From Brachybacterium sp. Z12 (GTDB lineage Bacteria; Actinomycetota; Actinomycetes; Actinomycetales; Dermabacteraceae): DNA of 64,000 bases. The stretch spans positions 372,001 to 436,000 of the forward strand of contig NZ_CP060496.1 in assembly GCF_014400405.1 (NCBI RefSeq). Direction: 5' to 3'. Shown here piece by piece: positions 41,186 to 52,423 of this stretch. The notes beneath the pieces are model-generated. The model did not search any database. It worked only from the letters and a program-made list of their open reading frames with translations, and was not told where the DNA came from. Both the position numbers and the translations under genes were made by a program. Position 1 is the first letter of the stretch; the number at the start of each line of letters is the position of its first letter.

Positions 41186-43749
41186 TCAGCCGGCCCCGCC
41201 GTGGGCCGCGTCGCGCAGATGTTGCCCCGTCACGCTCGCTTCCACAGCGGCGACCTGCGCCGGCGCGCCCTGGGCGATGATCCGACCGCCCTTGTCACCG
41301 GCACCCGGGCCCATGTCGATCACGTGGTCGCTCTGGGCGATCACCCGCTGATCGTGCTCCACCACGATCACCGTCTGGCCCGCGTCCACCAGCCGGTTCA
41401 GCTCCTCGACCAGCAGGTCCACGTCCGCGGGGTGCAGGCCCGAGGTGGGTTCGTCCAGCAGGTACACGCTGTGCCCGCGCACGGTGCGCTGCAGCTCGGT
41501 GGCCAGCTTGATCCGCTGCGCCTCGCCGCCGGAGAGCTCGGTGGCGGGCTGGCCGAGGGTGAGGTAGCCGAGCCCGATCGCGTCCAGCGCGGTCAGGGCC
41601 CGGGAGATCGGCGGATCCTCCGCGAACACCTGACGGGCGCGCGCCACGGACAGCCCCAGCACCTCGGCGATGCTCAGCCCTTCCCAGGTCACCTCGAGGG
41701 TCTCGGGGCTGTACCGGGTGCCGTGGCAGCGGGGGCAGGTCGCGTATGAGCCGGGCAGGAACACCAGCTCCACCTCGATATGACCGGTGCCGCTGCACTC
41801 GGGGCAGCGCCCCTCGGCGACGTTGTAGGAGAAGCGGCCCACGCCCCAGCCGCGCGCCCGTGCCTCGGGGGTGTCCGCGAAGAGGCGCCGCACCCGGTCG
41901 AACAGGCCCGTGTAGGTGGCCAGGCAGGAGCGCGGGGTGCGGCCGATCGGCTTCTGGGTGATGTGCACCAGCCGGTCGATGCCGTCGGTGCCTCGCACCT
42001 CTCCGTGCCGCACCCGGTCCTCCGCGAGGCCCGTGGTGGCTGCGGGCGCTGCGTCCTCGCCCCCGTCGGCCGCCGGCTCGGGATCATCGGCGACCGTGGT
42101 GCGCACCCGCTCGCCGAGCACGGTGCCGAGTGCCTGGGTGACCAGGGTGCTCTTCCCCGCGCCGGAGACACCGGTGACCGCGGTGAACGAGCCCAGCGGC
42201 AGGCGCAGGTCCACGTCTCGCAGTGTGCGCGTGGTCAGGGCGTCGATCTCCAGCCGGCCACGGGGGCGGCGCACCTCGCCCGGTCCCCGCAGGGCCAGCG
42301 GGGTGGGCTGCAGGTAGCGGGCGGTCACCGAGCCCTCGGCCTCGCCGAGGCCCTCGATCACGCCCGAGTAGAGCACCTCGCCGCCGTCGGCCCCCGCACC
42401 CGGCCCCACATCCACGATCCAGTCGGCATCGGCGACCAGCGCCATGTCGTGCTCGACCAGCAGCACCGAGTTCCCTTCGGCGAGGAAGGAGTCCAGCAGG
42501 TGCTGCAGCACACCCTTCTCGCTGGGATGCAGCCCTGCAGAGGGTTCGTCGAGCACATAGGCCACACCGAACAGGCCCGAGCGCAGCTGCGCGGCCAGCC
42601 GCAGCCGCTGCAGCTCTCCGGTGGAGAGGGTCCCGGCGGGGCGGTCCAGGGCGAGGTGGCCGAGACCGAGGCCCACGATGGTGCGCAGCACCGGCAGCAC
42701 CGTGGGCAGCAGGATCCTCTCCGCCTCCTCCTCGGGGCTGCCCTCCTCATCGGGCAGCGCCTCGGAGCGGGAGGTCAGCGCGGTGAGCAGATCGTCGAGC
42801 GGCAGTGCGGTGAGCTGCCAGATCGGCAGGCCGACGTAGGTGACGCGCAGTGCCGCCGGGCCCAGCCGGTGCCCCTCGCACAGCGGGCAGGGCGTCACCG
42901 AGAAGTGGGTGAGCGCCCGCCGGCGGGAGGATTCCGCCTTCGAGGTCGCCACGGTGTCGCGCAGGTAGCGCTCGACGCTGCGCCATTGCCCGCGGTAGGG
43001 GCCGTGGGTCTGGCCGGGCTCGCGCACCGGATGCACGGTCACCACGGGCTGCTCCTCGGTGTGGAGGATCCAGTCCCGGGTCTCCTCCGGCAGCTCGCGC
43101 CAGGGGCGGTGGATGTCGATGCCGAGGGTGTCGAGGATGTCGCGGAAGTTCTTGCCCAGCCACGCCCCGGGCCAGGCCGCGATCGCCCCGCCCGTGATCG
43201 ACAGCGAGGGGTCGGGGACCATCGAGGACTCCGTCGGTTCGCGCAGCACCCCACGCCGTGGCAGCGGGGGCAGGCGCCGTCCGGCGTGTTCGGGGAGAAG
43301 AAGTCCGAGGTCAGGCGACCGCCATGGAGCGGGGATCCCTCCTCGAGCACCTCGGCCGGGTGCTCCCCGGCCCGCGAGTACAGCAGACGGACCGCGTTCG
43401 AGAGGTTCGTGGTGGTGCCGACGGTGGAGCGGGCGCCACCCGCGGTGGTGCGCTGCTCGAGGGCGACCGTGGGAGGCATCCCGGTCACCGATTCGACACG
43501 GGGATCCACGGCGCTGCCGATCAGCCGACGCGCGAACGGCGCGACCGACTCGAGGTAGCGGCGCTGGGACTCGCCGTGGATCGTGCCGAAGGCGAGGGAC
43601 GACTTCCCGGACCCGGAGACGCCGGTGAACGCGACCAACCTGCCCCGCGGCAGATCCACGTCGAGGTCCCGCAGGTTGTGCAGCCGCGCCCCGCGCACGT
43701 GCACGAAGCCGTCGTCGCCACCGGTCAGGGAGAGATCGGGGAGGTCCAT
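41186..43749 (-). CDS. UvrA2-like ABC ATPase (excinuclease UvrA paralogue)
   Basis: About 854 residues. Two ABC ATPase halves: Walker [17 protein letters not shown] and [15 protein letters not shown], signatures [14 protein letters not shown] and [14 protein letters not shown], and two zinc-finger-type pairs ([16 protein letters not shown] with CPRCHGTR). It is shorter than the ~950-residue housekeeping UvrA, consistent with loss of the UvrB-binding domain as in UvrA2/DrrC-type proteins linked to DNA damage or drug tolerance. One base is missing in the C run 43249-43252. No uvrB neighbour. Confidence 0.85.
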
Positions 43750-43887
43750 CTGGCCAACGTAGCAAGCCGCGGCGCAGGAGCCGCCCTCCGACCGCAGGCG
43801 AACGATCGGTCGGCCGGTGGCCGGAGCGGTTGCCGGGCCCTCCCGGGGACAGTAGGTTCGAATCCCGACCCGACCCGGAGGCGCCCG

Positions 43888-44427
43888 ATGGGCCATCCAG
43901 TGCACCTCGTCATCGACGGTCAACAGCACGATCTGATCGTGGACGCCCGCACCACGCTGCTCGATGCCCTGCGGGATCATCTGGGCAACATGTCCCCGAA
44001 GAAGGGCTGCGATCACGGTCAGTGCGGTGCCTGCACCGTGCTGGTCGACGGCCGACGCCTCAACTCCTGCCTGCTCCTGGCCGTCTCCCTCGACGGCGCA
44101 GAAGTCCTCACCTCGGAGGGGCTCGCGCCCGATGGGGAGCTCTCCGACCTGCATCAGGCCTTCCTCGAGCAGGACGCCTTCCAATGCGGCTACTGCACCC
44201 CCGGTCAGATCTGCTCCGCCGCCGGCATGCTCCGCGAAGCGGCCGACGGGCGACCCAGCGTGGTCACCGAGGACACCGATCCGGGCGGGCCTGTCGAGCT
44301 CACCGAGGACGAGATCCGCGAACGGATGAGCGGGAACCTGTGCCGCTGCGGCGCATACGTCAACATCGTCGCCGCCGTGCAGCAGGCGGCCGCGGCGCAG
44401 CCGGGGACCGGGGAGGCAGGCCGATGA
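43888..44427 (+). CDS. Molybdenum hydroxylase iron-sulfur subunit (PaoA/YagT-like)
   Basis: 179 residues, intact. Plant-type [2Fe-2S] site [20 protein letters not shown] and C-terminal [2Fe-2S] site [14 protein letters not shown] with NLCRCGAY. It passes electrons from the molybdenum centre to the FAD subunit. There is no Tat signal, unlike E. coli PaoA, so the complex should be cytoplasmic. ATG 43888 follows CGGAGG. Its stop overlaps the FAD-subunit start as ATGA. Confidence 0.92.
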   Translation: MGHPVHLVIDGQQHDLIVDARTTLLDALRDHLGNMSPKKGCDHGQCGACTVLVDGRRLNSCLLLAVSLDGAEVLTSEGLAPDGELSDLHQAFLEQDAFQCGYCTPGQICSAAGMLREAADGRPSVVTEDTDPGGPVELTEDEIRERMSGNLCRCGAYVNIVAAVQQAAAAQPGTGEAGR

Positions 44428-45475
44428 GACCCTTCGACTACGAACGGGCGAGCGACCCCGCCGCCGCCGTCGCGACGGTCGCCGAGCGGCCCGGCGCGAC
44501 CTACCTCGCCGGCGGCACCAACCTCGTCGATCACCTCAAACTCGGGATCACCGCCCCCGAGCTGCTGGTCGACATCGGCCGCCTGGACCTCGCGGACATC
44601 GAGGAGCTCGACGACGGCGGACTGCGCGTCGGCGCGATGGTCCGCAACAGCGACCTCGCCGCCGACCCCCGCGTGCGCCGTGACCACCCGATGCTCTCCC
44701 GCGCCCTGCTCTCCGGGGCCTCCGGCCAGCTGCGCAATGCGGCGACCACCGGCGGGAACCTGCTGCAGCGCACCCGCTGCGTCTACTTCCAGGACACCAC
44801 CACCCCTGCAACAAGCGTGAACCGGGCTCCGGCTGCTCCGCGATCGGCGGGTACACCCGCTATCACGCGATCCTCGGCGCCTCCGAGGACTGCATCGCCA
44901 CCCACCCCTCCGACATGGCGGTGGCGCTGGCCGCACTGGACGCCACCGTGGTGGTGCTCGGCGCCGAGGGGGAGAGGCGGATCCCGCTCACCTCGCTCCA
45001 TCGCCTCCCCGGAACGGAGCCGCACCTCGACACGGTGCTCGAGCAGGGCGACCTGATCACCGCCGTCGAGCTGCCCGCCCCGGTGCGCTCCGCCCGCACG
45101 GTCCGGTCCACCTATCGCAAGATCCGCGACCGCGCCTCCTTCTCCTTCGCGCTGGTGTCCGTCGCCGCGGTGCTCGACCTCGATACGAGCGGCCCGCATC
45201 CGATGATCCGCTCCGCACACCTCGCCCTCGGCGGCGTCGCCCATGCGCCCTGGCGCGCGCGCCGCGCCGAGGAGCTCCTCACCGGAGCCCCCGCGACCCG
45301 TGAGACGTTCCGGGCAGCCGCGGCTGCGGAGCTCGAGCAGGCCCGACCCGTCGAGGGCAACGAGTTCAAGGTGACCATGGCCCAGGGCGTGATGGTGAGC
45401 GTGCTCGCCGAGCTCGCGGGCCTGGCCGAGGACGCCGCGGAATCTGAGCACTCCGAGGAGCCCGGTGATGAGTGA
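44424..45475 (+). CDS. Molybdenum hydroxylase FAD subunit with [4Fe-4S] insert (PaoB/YagS-like)
   Basis: About 350 residues. FAD-binding [15 protein letters not shown] near the N-terminus and [16 protein letters not shown] in the middle. After restoring one base in the C run 44803-44806 the text reads through [16 protein letters not shown] and [16 protein letters not shown]. These four cysteines are the [4Fe-4S] signature of PaoB/YagS-type subunits, not typical of classic xanthine dehydrogenases. Overlaps both neighbours. Confidence 0.9.
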
Positions 45476-47539
45476 CCTCCTGCGCGCCTCCGCGATCGGC
45501 ACCGGACGGGTGCGGCTCGACGGCCCCGACAAGGTGCGCGGCCGCGCCCGTACGCCTATGAACATCCCGTCGAGGACCCGCTGCACCTCTACCCGCTGTG
45601 CTCGACCATCGCCCGCGGCCGCGTCACCGCGATCGACGCCGCCGCCGCGCTCGCCCTCGACGGGGTGGCGCTCGTGCTCACCCACGAGGACGCCCTCCGG
45701 CTCGCCGACACCGAGGACGGCGAGCTGGCCATCCTCCAGGACGAGGGGATCGGCTTCCGCGGCCAGTACCTCGGCGCCGTCCTCGCCGAGACCCCGGAGA
45801 CAGCGCGCCACGGCGCCGACCTCGTCGAGATCACCACCGACGTCGCGCCGCACGACGCCCATTTCCGGCACGACCATCCCCAGGTGCGGGAAGCGGAGGG
45901 CGGCGCGGACGACGTCGAGACCGGGGACGTCGAGGCCGCGCTCGCCGCCGCCGAGATCGTCGTGGACCAGCGCTACTCCACCCCGCTCGAGCACAACAAC
46001 CCGATGGAGCCGCACACCACCATCGCCCGCTGGGACGGCGAGGAGCTCACGCTGTGGACCTCCACCCAGGGCGTCCACCCCGCACGGCAGGCCCTCGCCC
46101 CGATCCTCGGCATCGAGCCCGAGCAGCTGCGGATCATCAGCCCGCACGTCGGCGGTGGCTTCGGTTCCAAGGGCGTGCCGCATGCCGACATGATGCTCAC
46201 GGCCCTCGCCGCACGCGCCGTGCCCGGCCGCACCGTGAAATACGCGGTCTCCCGCCAGCACATGTTCGCGATCACCGGGTACCGGCCGGCCACCTCGCAG
46301 CACTTCCGCATCGGAGCCGGGCCCGACGGAACCATCACCGCCTTCGTCCTCGAGGCGGTCTCCAGCTCCTCGCACACCAAGGAGTTCCCCGAGGAGGCGA
46401 TCAAGCCCTCCCGGCAGATGTATGCCGGCGAGCACCGCCGCATCACCCAGCGCCTGCTCCCGCTGGACATCGCCGTGCCGTCGTGGATGCGCGCCCCCGG
46501 CGAGGCATCGGGCATGGTGGGCCTGGAGATGGTGATGGACGAGCTCGCCGAGGCATGCGGACTGGACCCCATCGAGCTGCGGGCGCGCAACGAGCCCGTG
46601 CTCGACCCGGATACCGGACTGCCCTTCAACCAGCGGCGCCTCCTGGACTGCCTGCGCGAGGGTGCTGAGCGCTTCGGCTGGGCCGAGCGGGACCCGCGGC
46701 CCCGCGCCCGCCGGGAGGGAGGCTGGCTGATCGGCACCGGCGTCGCCTCCGCGACCTACCCCGCCTCCCGCCAGCCGGGCTCGCAGGCCCGCATCCGCCT
46801 CACCGCGGGCAGCTATGAGGTGGGCATCGGCGCCGCCGACCTCGGCACCGGCACCTGGACCGCGCTCACCCAGGTCGCCGCCGACGCCCTCGAAGTCGAT
46901 CCCGAGCAGATCACGCTGCAGATCGGCGACACCTCCCTGCCGAACGCGACGGTCGCGGGCGGCTCCACGGGCCTGGCCAGCTGGGGCACGGCGGTGATGG
47001 CCGCCGCGCAGACCTTCCGCCGCGAACATGGCCGGGCACCTTCCGACGGCGCCGAGTCGACCGGGGAGGCCGAGGAGAACCCCGCCGAGGAGGAGCTCGC
47101 GATGCATTCCTACGGCGCCCACTTCGCGCAGGTCAGCGTCCAGGAGACCACCGGCGAGATCCGTGTGGACCGCATGCTCGGGATGTTCTCCGCCGGCAGG
47201 ATCATCAACCCCCGCACCGCCCGTTCGCAGTTCCTGGGCGGCATGACCATGGGCGTGGGGATGGCGCTGCACGAGAAGGGCGAGCTCGATCCTCGCTTCG
47301 GGCACGTCGTCAACCACGATCTCGCCGAGTACCACGTGCCGGTCAACGCCGACATCCGCTCCCTCGAGGTGCACTGGCTGGACGAGGAGGACCCGCAGGC
47401 CGGGCCGCTCGGCGCCCGCGGCATCGGAGAGATCGGCATCGTCGGCGCCGCCGCGGCGATCGCCAACGCCGCCCACCACGCCACCGGGGTGAGGGTGCGG
47501 GACCTGCCCCTCTTCGGCAGCGACTTCCTGCCCCGGTGA
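45468..47539 (+). CDS. Molybdenum hydroxylase catalytic subunit (PaoC/YagR-like aldehyde oxidoreductase)
   Basis: About 690 residues, the length of PaoC. Cofactor-binding segments HVGGGFGSKGVPHADMML and AGGSTGLASWGTAVM, and the active-site Glu in GARGIGEIGIVGAAAAIANA near the C-terminus. One base is missing in the C run about 45547-45549; the repaired N-terminus reads VRGRAPYAYEHPVED. It likely hydroxylates aldehydes or heterocycles using a molybdopterin-cytosine-dinucleotide cofactor. Start ATG 45468 overlaps the FAD subunit by eight bases. Confidence 0.9.
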
Positions 47540-48147
47540 CCCTCGACGGGCCCGTCGCCCTGCTCCTCGCCGCAGGCGCTGGGACCCGCCTCGGGCGCGG
47601 CCCGAAGGCGCTGCTGCCGACGCGCGGCACCACCCTGGTCGAGCACGTCGCCCGCGCCCTGCTGGACGGCGGGTGCTGCGAGGTCGTGGTGGTCACCGGC
47701 GCGGGAGCTGAGCACGTGGGTGCTGCGACGGCCCGGATCCCCGGAGCCAGAGCGCAGGAGAACCCCAGCTGGCGCGAAGGGATGGGGAGCTCGCTGCGCA
47801 CCGGCCTGGCCGCGATCGGTCCGGGCCGTGACGTGCTGGTCGCCCCGGTGGACAGGCCCGGGCTGCACGCCGAGGTGGTCGCCAGGGTGCTCGCCGCCCA
47901 CCGTCGCGGTGAGATCACCGCCGCCGCCCACCGTGATCCCTCCGGGACGCTTCGCCGGGGCCACCCGGTGCTCTTCGACGCCGCGTGGACCGCTGCCGCT
48001 GCGGAGGCCGCGCATGAGGACGTGGGCGCCCGTGACCTGCTCCGGGCCCAGCAGGGGATCGTGCAGCTGGTGGACTGCACCGACCTCGAGGACGGCGCGG
48101 ACCTCGACCTCCCCGAGCAGCTGTGGCGGCTGGACGAGGAGGCCTGA
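47536..48147 (+). CDS. mocA: Molybdenum cofactor cytidylyltransferase
   Basis: 203 residues, intact. N-terminal nucleotide-binding ALLLAAGAGTRLGRGPKALL and the downstream NPSWREGMGSSLRTGL and VLVAPVDRPGLHAEV match MocA/MobA proteins. It would convert molybdopterin to the cytosine dinucleotide used by PaoABC-type enzymes. GTG start overlaps the catalytic-subunit stop as GTGA. Confidence 0.85.
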   Translation: MTLDGPVALLLAAGAGTRLGRGPKALLPTRGTTLVEHVARALLDGGCCEVVVVTGAGAEHVGAATARIPGARAQENPSWREGMGSSLRTGLAAIGPGRDVLVAPVDRPGLHAEVVARVLAAHRRGEITAAAHRDPSGTLRRGHPVLFDAAWTAAAAEAAHEDVGARDLLRAQQGIVQLVDCTDLEDGADLDLPEQLWRLDEEA

Positions 48148-48151
48148 CCCC

Positions 48152-49274
48152 TCAGTGCAGCGGGCCGCTCCCGTCACGCAGCGGCACGACCGTCTCCCGC
48201 GCCGCCCGCGCGGCGAGGATCTCCGCCAGGATCGCCACCGCGACCTCCGCCGGGCTCTCCGCCCCCAGGTCGAGCCCGATCGGGAGTGCAGCCGACCCAG
48301 CGCCTCTTCGCTGATCCCGGCCTCCCGCAGCGCGGCCCGCCGGTCCCGGTCGCTGCGCCGGGATCCCATCGCGCCCACGTAGGCGATGTGGAGCCCGAGA
48401 GCGGTCTGCAGGACCGGCACATCGACCTTCGGATCGTGGGTGAGCACGCAGACCATGCTGCGGTCATCGAGGTCACCGCGCTCCGCAGCCGCGGCCAGGA
48501 ACTCATGCGGCCAGGCGCGCACCACCTCCGCGCCGGGGAATGACGCGGGATCGGTGAACGCGGGCCGGTGATCGCACAGCGTGATCCGCAGCCCGAGCGG
48601 ATGCGCCGCCTCGGCCAGCGCCTGCCCGAAGGCATTCGCCCCGCACACCACCAGATGCGCCGGTCGGACACGGGACTCCACGAAGAGTTCGGCCGACGGC
48701 ACAGCCGCGTCGGGCGGGGAGAGGCGGAGGACGCCGGAACGCCCCTCGCGCAGCATCTCCGCGACCCGGGAGGTCCCCTCCTCGAGCAGCGCCTGGGGGA
48801 GCAGGGGAGCGAGCGCCCGGGCGCCTCACCCGGCTCGTCGTCGACGAGGAGGGCGAGCTCCGGGGAGCCGGCACCACCGGGCAGCTGCGCCACATACGCG
48901 GCAGGCGCGCCGTCCTCGACCGCGCCCAGAGCGCCCGGCATCCCGGGCCCGGAGGGGGCGAAAGGCTGGATCAGGACCTCCAGGGAACCGCCGCACATCA
49001 GGCCCACGGCGAAGGCGTCCTCCTCGCTGAACCCGAAGCGGTGGACAGCGGCCTCACCGGTCTCGAGCGCCTCCTGACAGGCCTCGAGCACCGCCCCCTC
49101 GACGCAGCCGCCGGAGAGCGAGCCGTGGAGGGAGCCGTCGGCGCTGACCAGCATCGAGGTGCCCACGGGCCGGGGCACGGACCCCTCGGTCGCGATGATC
49201 GTCGCGACGGCGCAAGGCGTCGGGTCAGGAGCGCAGGTCAGGCGCTCCCGGGCGAAGGCCAGGATGTCGAGCAC
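48152..49274 (-). CDS. xdhC: XdhC-family cofactor insertion protein
   Basis: About 374 residues after two repairs (missing bases near 48818-48823 and 48292). N-terminal XdhC/CoxI domain with IATEGSVPRPVGTSMLVS and LSGGCVEGAVLEACQEAL; C-terminal Rossmann-like domain with AHLVVCGANAFGQALAEAAH and HIAYVGAMGSRRSDRDRR. It binds and protects matured molybdenum cofactor and loads it into the apoenzyme. GTG start at 49274. It is convergent with mocA, separated by a few bases, rather than cotranscribed with it. Confidence 0.88.
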
Positions 49275-49439
49275 GGACCCAGCCTAAGCGGGCCCCTGTG
49301 CCGGAACGAGGGTCCCGACCTAACGGCCGGGCGGCGAAACGCCTCGAAAGTTTCCTATGACCGCCATCACACCTGCTACCGTCGCCGGGATGTCCTCGTC
49401 ACCTCCTCGGACCAGGACAACGAGCAGAACGAAGGAGTT

Positions 49440-49820
49440 GTGTCCCGTGACCATCCCACCCCCGAGGCCTCCGGCGCAGAGCCGGAGGCCGCCTCCCCTC
49501 CGGAGGGCCCCACCCCTGAGCAGTTCGTCGAGGTCCAGCAGTCGGAGGACTTCACCCTCCTGCGCCGCAGCTTCCGCGGCTTCGCGATCCCCATGACCAT
49601 CGCGTTCCTGGTCTGGTACTTCGCCTACGTGCTGATGTCCACCTACGCCGAGAGCCTCATGGCCACCCCGGTGCTGGGCAACCTCAACCTCGGCATCCTT
49701 CTGGGCCTGAGCCAGTTCGTGATGACGTTCCTGATCACCTGGCTGTACATCCGTCACGCCAACAAGAACCTGGACCCGATCTCCACCAAGATCCGGGAAG
49801 AGCTGGAGGGAGATCTCTGA
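49440..49820 (+). CDS. DUF485 small membrane protein (symporter partner)
   Basis: 126 residues. An acidic Pro-rich N-terminus is followed by two hydrophobic helices (IPMTIAFLVWYFAYVLMSTY and LGLSQFVMTFLITWLYIRHA) and the FTLLRRSFRGF lead-in of DUF485 (YjcH-like) proteins. These are routinely encoded just before ActP. GTG 49440 is the best start, with GGAG only two bases upstream; an upstream in-frame start cannot be excluded. TGATG overlap with the next gene. Confidence 0.85.
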   Translation: MSRDHPTPEASGAEPEAASPPEGPTPEQFVEVQQSEDFTLLRRSFRGFAIPMTIAFLVWYFAYVLMSTYAESLMATPVLGNLNLGILLGLSQFVMTFLITWLYIRHANKNLDPISTKIREELEGDL

Positions 49821-51406
49821 TGGAGTTCGGCAACCCGATCCTGAACATCGCGATCTTCCTGGCCTTCGTGGTGGTGACCCTCGCGGTCGTCATCAAGGTC
49901 TCGAAGCAGAACACCACCGCCGCGGACTTCTACCACGGCGGTCGTGCCTTCTCCGGCCGGCAGAACGGCATCGCCATCGCCGGCGACTACCTCTCCGCCG
50001 CCTCCTTCCTCGGCATCGTCGGCGCGGTGGCGCTGTACGGCTACGACGGCCTGCTGTACTCCGTCGGCTTCCTGGTGGCCTGGCTGGTGGCGCTGCTGCT
50101 GGTCGCCGAGCCGCTGCGCAACACCGGCAAGTACACGATGGCGGATGTGCTGAGCTTCCGCATGCGCCAGCGCCCCGTGCGCACCGCCGCCGCCACCTCG
50201 ACCCTCGCCGTCACCTTCTTCTACCTGCTGGCCCAGATGGCCGGTGCGGGAGCGCTGGTGTCCCTGCTGATCGGGATCGAGGGCCGCGTGGGCCAGTCGA
50301 TCGTGATCGCCGTGGTGGGCGTGGTGATGATCCTGTACGTCATGATCGGCGGCATGAAGGGCACCACCTGGGTGCAGATCATCAAGGCCGTCCTGCTGAT
50401 CACCGCCGTCGGCGTCTCCACGGTCTGGATCCTCGCCCTGAACGGCTTCAACCTCTCCGAGGTCCTCGGCCAGGCGGTGGACTCCCACCCCGACGGCGCC
50501 ACGATCCTCGAGCCGATGCACCAGTACGGCGAGTCCGGTGCCACCAAGCTGGGCTTCGTCTCCCTCGCGATCGCGCTCGTCTTCGGTGCAGCGGGGCTGC
50601 CCCACGTGCTGATGCGCTTCTACACCGTGCCCACGGCCAAGGAGGCCCGCCGCTCGGTGGTGTGGGCGATCGCCCTCATCGGCTTCTTCTACCTGTGCAC
50701 CCTGGTGCTCGGCTTCGCCGCCGCGTACATGGTGGGCGTCGACGTGATCGGCACCCTGCCCGGCGGCTCGAACTCGGCCGCCCCGGCCCTGGCCTACGCG
50801 CTCGGCGGCACGGTGCTGATGGGGATCATCTCCGCAGTCGCCTTCGCGACCATCCTCGCGGTGGTCGCAGGCCTGACCATCACCGCCTCCGCCTCCTTCG
50901 CACACGACATCTACAACGGCGTGCTCAAGCACGGCAAGGCGGATCCGAAGAAGGAGGTCGCGGTCGCACGGCGCACCGCACTGGTGATCGGCGGAGTGTC
51001 GATTCTCGGCGGCATCCTCGCCGCGGAGCAGAACGTGGCCTTCCTGGTCTCGCTCGCCTTCGCGATCGCGGCCAGCGCCAACCTGCCCTCGATCCTGTAC
51101 TCCCTGTACTGGAAGCGGTTCAACACTCGCGGCTCGGTGTGGAGCATCTACGGCGGTCTGCTGAGCGCCGTCCTCCTGATCGCCTTCTCCCCGGTGGTCT
51201 CCGGCAGTGAGACGGCGATGATCCCGGGCGTCGACTTCGCCTGGTTCCCGTTGTCGAACCCGGCGATCGTCTCGGTGCCGCTGGGCTTCTTCCTCGGCTG
51301 GCTCGGCTCGGTGACCTCTGCCGAGACCGACGAGGTCAAGCAGGCCGAGATGGAGGTGCGCTCCATGACCGGGGCCGGCTCCGAGAAGGCCACGGTCGAT
51401 CACTGA
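49820..51406 (+). CDS. actP: Sodium:solute symporter, acetate permease-like
   Basis: 528 residues, intact, about 13 helices. SSS-family features include TTAADFYHGGRAFSGRQNGI, DYLSAASFLGIVG, VLMRFYTVPTAKEARRSV and TILAVVAGLTITASASFAHD. Together with the upstream DUF485 gene this is the ActP/YjcH arrangement for acetate and other short carboxylates such as pyruvate. Expression may serve overflow acetate reuse. The C-terminus is convergent with the next gene, four bases apart. Confidence 0.9.
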   Translation: MEFGNPILNIAIFLAFVVVTLAVVIKVSKQNTTAADFYHGGRAFSGRQNGIAIAGDYLSAASFLGIVGAVALYGYDGLLYSVGFLVAWLVALLLVAEPLRNTGKYTMADVLSFRMRQRPVRTAAATSTLAVTFFYLLAQMAGAGALVSLLIGIEGRVGQSIVIAVVGVVMILYVMIGGMKGTTWVQIIKAVLLITAVGVSTVWILALNGFNLSEVLGQAVDSHPDGATILEPMHQYGESGATKLGFVSLAIALVFGAAGLPHVLMRFYTVPTAKEARRSVVWAIALIGFFYLCTLVLGFAAAYMVGVDVIGTLPGGSNSAAPALAYALGGTVLMGIISAVAFATILAVVAGLTITASASFAHDIYNGVLKHGKADPKKEVAVARRTALVIGGVSILGGILAAEQNVAFLVSLAFAIAASANLPSILYSLYWKRFNTRGSVWSIYGGLLSAVLLIAFSPVVSGSETAMIPGVDFAWFPLSNPAIVSVPLGFFLGWLGSVTSAETDEVKQAEMEVRSMTGAGSEKATVDH

Positions 51407-51409
51407 GGT

Positions 51410-52341
51410 TCAGGCCAGGCGGAGCCCCGACTCCGGCCGCACCGCCCGGTCGTGCAGCGCGATGATCTGCTGCTCGACCGGGCCCGGCGCGGGGCCGGTG
51501 CTCGCCAGCAACCGGCATACAGCCACCTCCGACGAGGCGGCCCGATAGCGCTCCACCCATGCGCGATGGATGTCGTCGGTCGCGGTGCGGGTGCCGAGCT
51601 CCTCGAAGCGGTCCACCTGCACGCGCCAGGGCTTCGGGGTCAGGCGTGCCCGATAGGTGTCATGCACCCGGCACAGGATCATGTACAGCTCATCGCTGTG
51701 CACCTGCCCCATCAGCTCCCGCGCACGCTCGCTCGACGGCGCCGCACCGCTGCCGGTGATCAGCAGCCGGAAGCCGTTGCGGGTGCGGTACGTGCGCACC
51801 CCCAGCTGCGGATGTCGGGCGCAGAAGCCCTCGATCAGGGCCAGGGCGCGCGCATGATGCTTGCCGCGACGACCCGGTGAGCGCAGACCGAAGGCGTCCG
51901 GATCCTGCTCCTGCTCGCTGAGCTCCTCGGCGCGGCCACCCCGAAAAGACGCGAGAGCAGCCCGCCGCCGCTCGCCCTGACACGGTCCTGCGAGGACGGC
52001 TCGATCAGATCGATGTCGCTGATCAGCACCGCATCAGTGTTCAGCACCGCGGAGCCGTAGCGGTTGCGGGTGATCGCGGCGATCAGGGTGCCGTCCGGTC
52101 CGTGAAGCTCCTCGAGCAGCTCCTCGGGCAGGCGCCGCAGCGGGTAGTACTCCACGCCGCTGCCGGTCCCCCGCGCCGGGCCCCCGGCCGCGACCACGCG
52201 CTGCATGCGCTCACGGGCGTCGCGCTGTGCGTCCTCGACGGAGAGATCCGAGGCGCCGTGGATTGTGAGCGCCCACTCCTCAGCGCCCGGGAAGCGGACG
52301 GTCTCGCGGACGGTGGCCCAGTGGCGGGGGATCGGCTGCAT
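51410..52341 (-). CDS. Unknown soluble protein
   Basis: About 310 residues after restoring one base in the G run 51941-51944. N-terminal half has FPGAEEWALTIHGASDLSVE and LNTDAVLISDIDLIEP; C-terminal half has TRNGFRLLITGSGAAPSS and MILCRVHDTYRARLTPKPWR. The layout is reminiscent of archaeo-eukaryotic primase-like or nucleotidyl-handling folds found as stand-alone proteins, but this is not firm. No membrane segment. Convergent with actP. Confidence 0.5.
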
Positions 52342-52423
52342 CCTCCGACCGTAGCCGGTCAGCTCTTCAGCCCGTCAGGGCAGGGAGCGGGCGCGGCAGG
52401 GGTCGGGATGCTCGCTCAGGCGG

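Noticed and set aside
43850..43872. GTTCGAATCCC resembles a tRNA T-loop
   Set aside because: The flanking bases do not form a T-stem and no matching acceptor or anticodon arm lies upstream; the sequence is the leader of the molybdenum hydroxylase operon.
43888..47539. Simple call as xanthine dehydrogenase
   Set aside because: The four-Cys [4Fe-4S] insert in the FAD subunit and the adjacent mocA favour a PaoABC-type enzyme; substrate left open.
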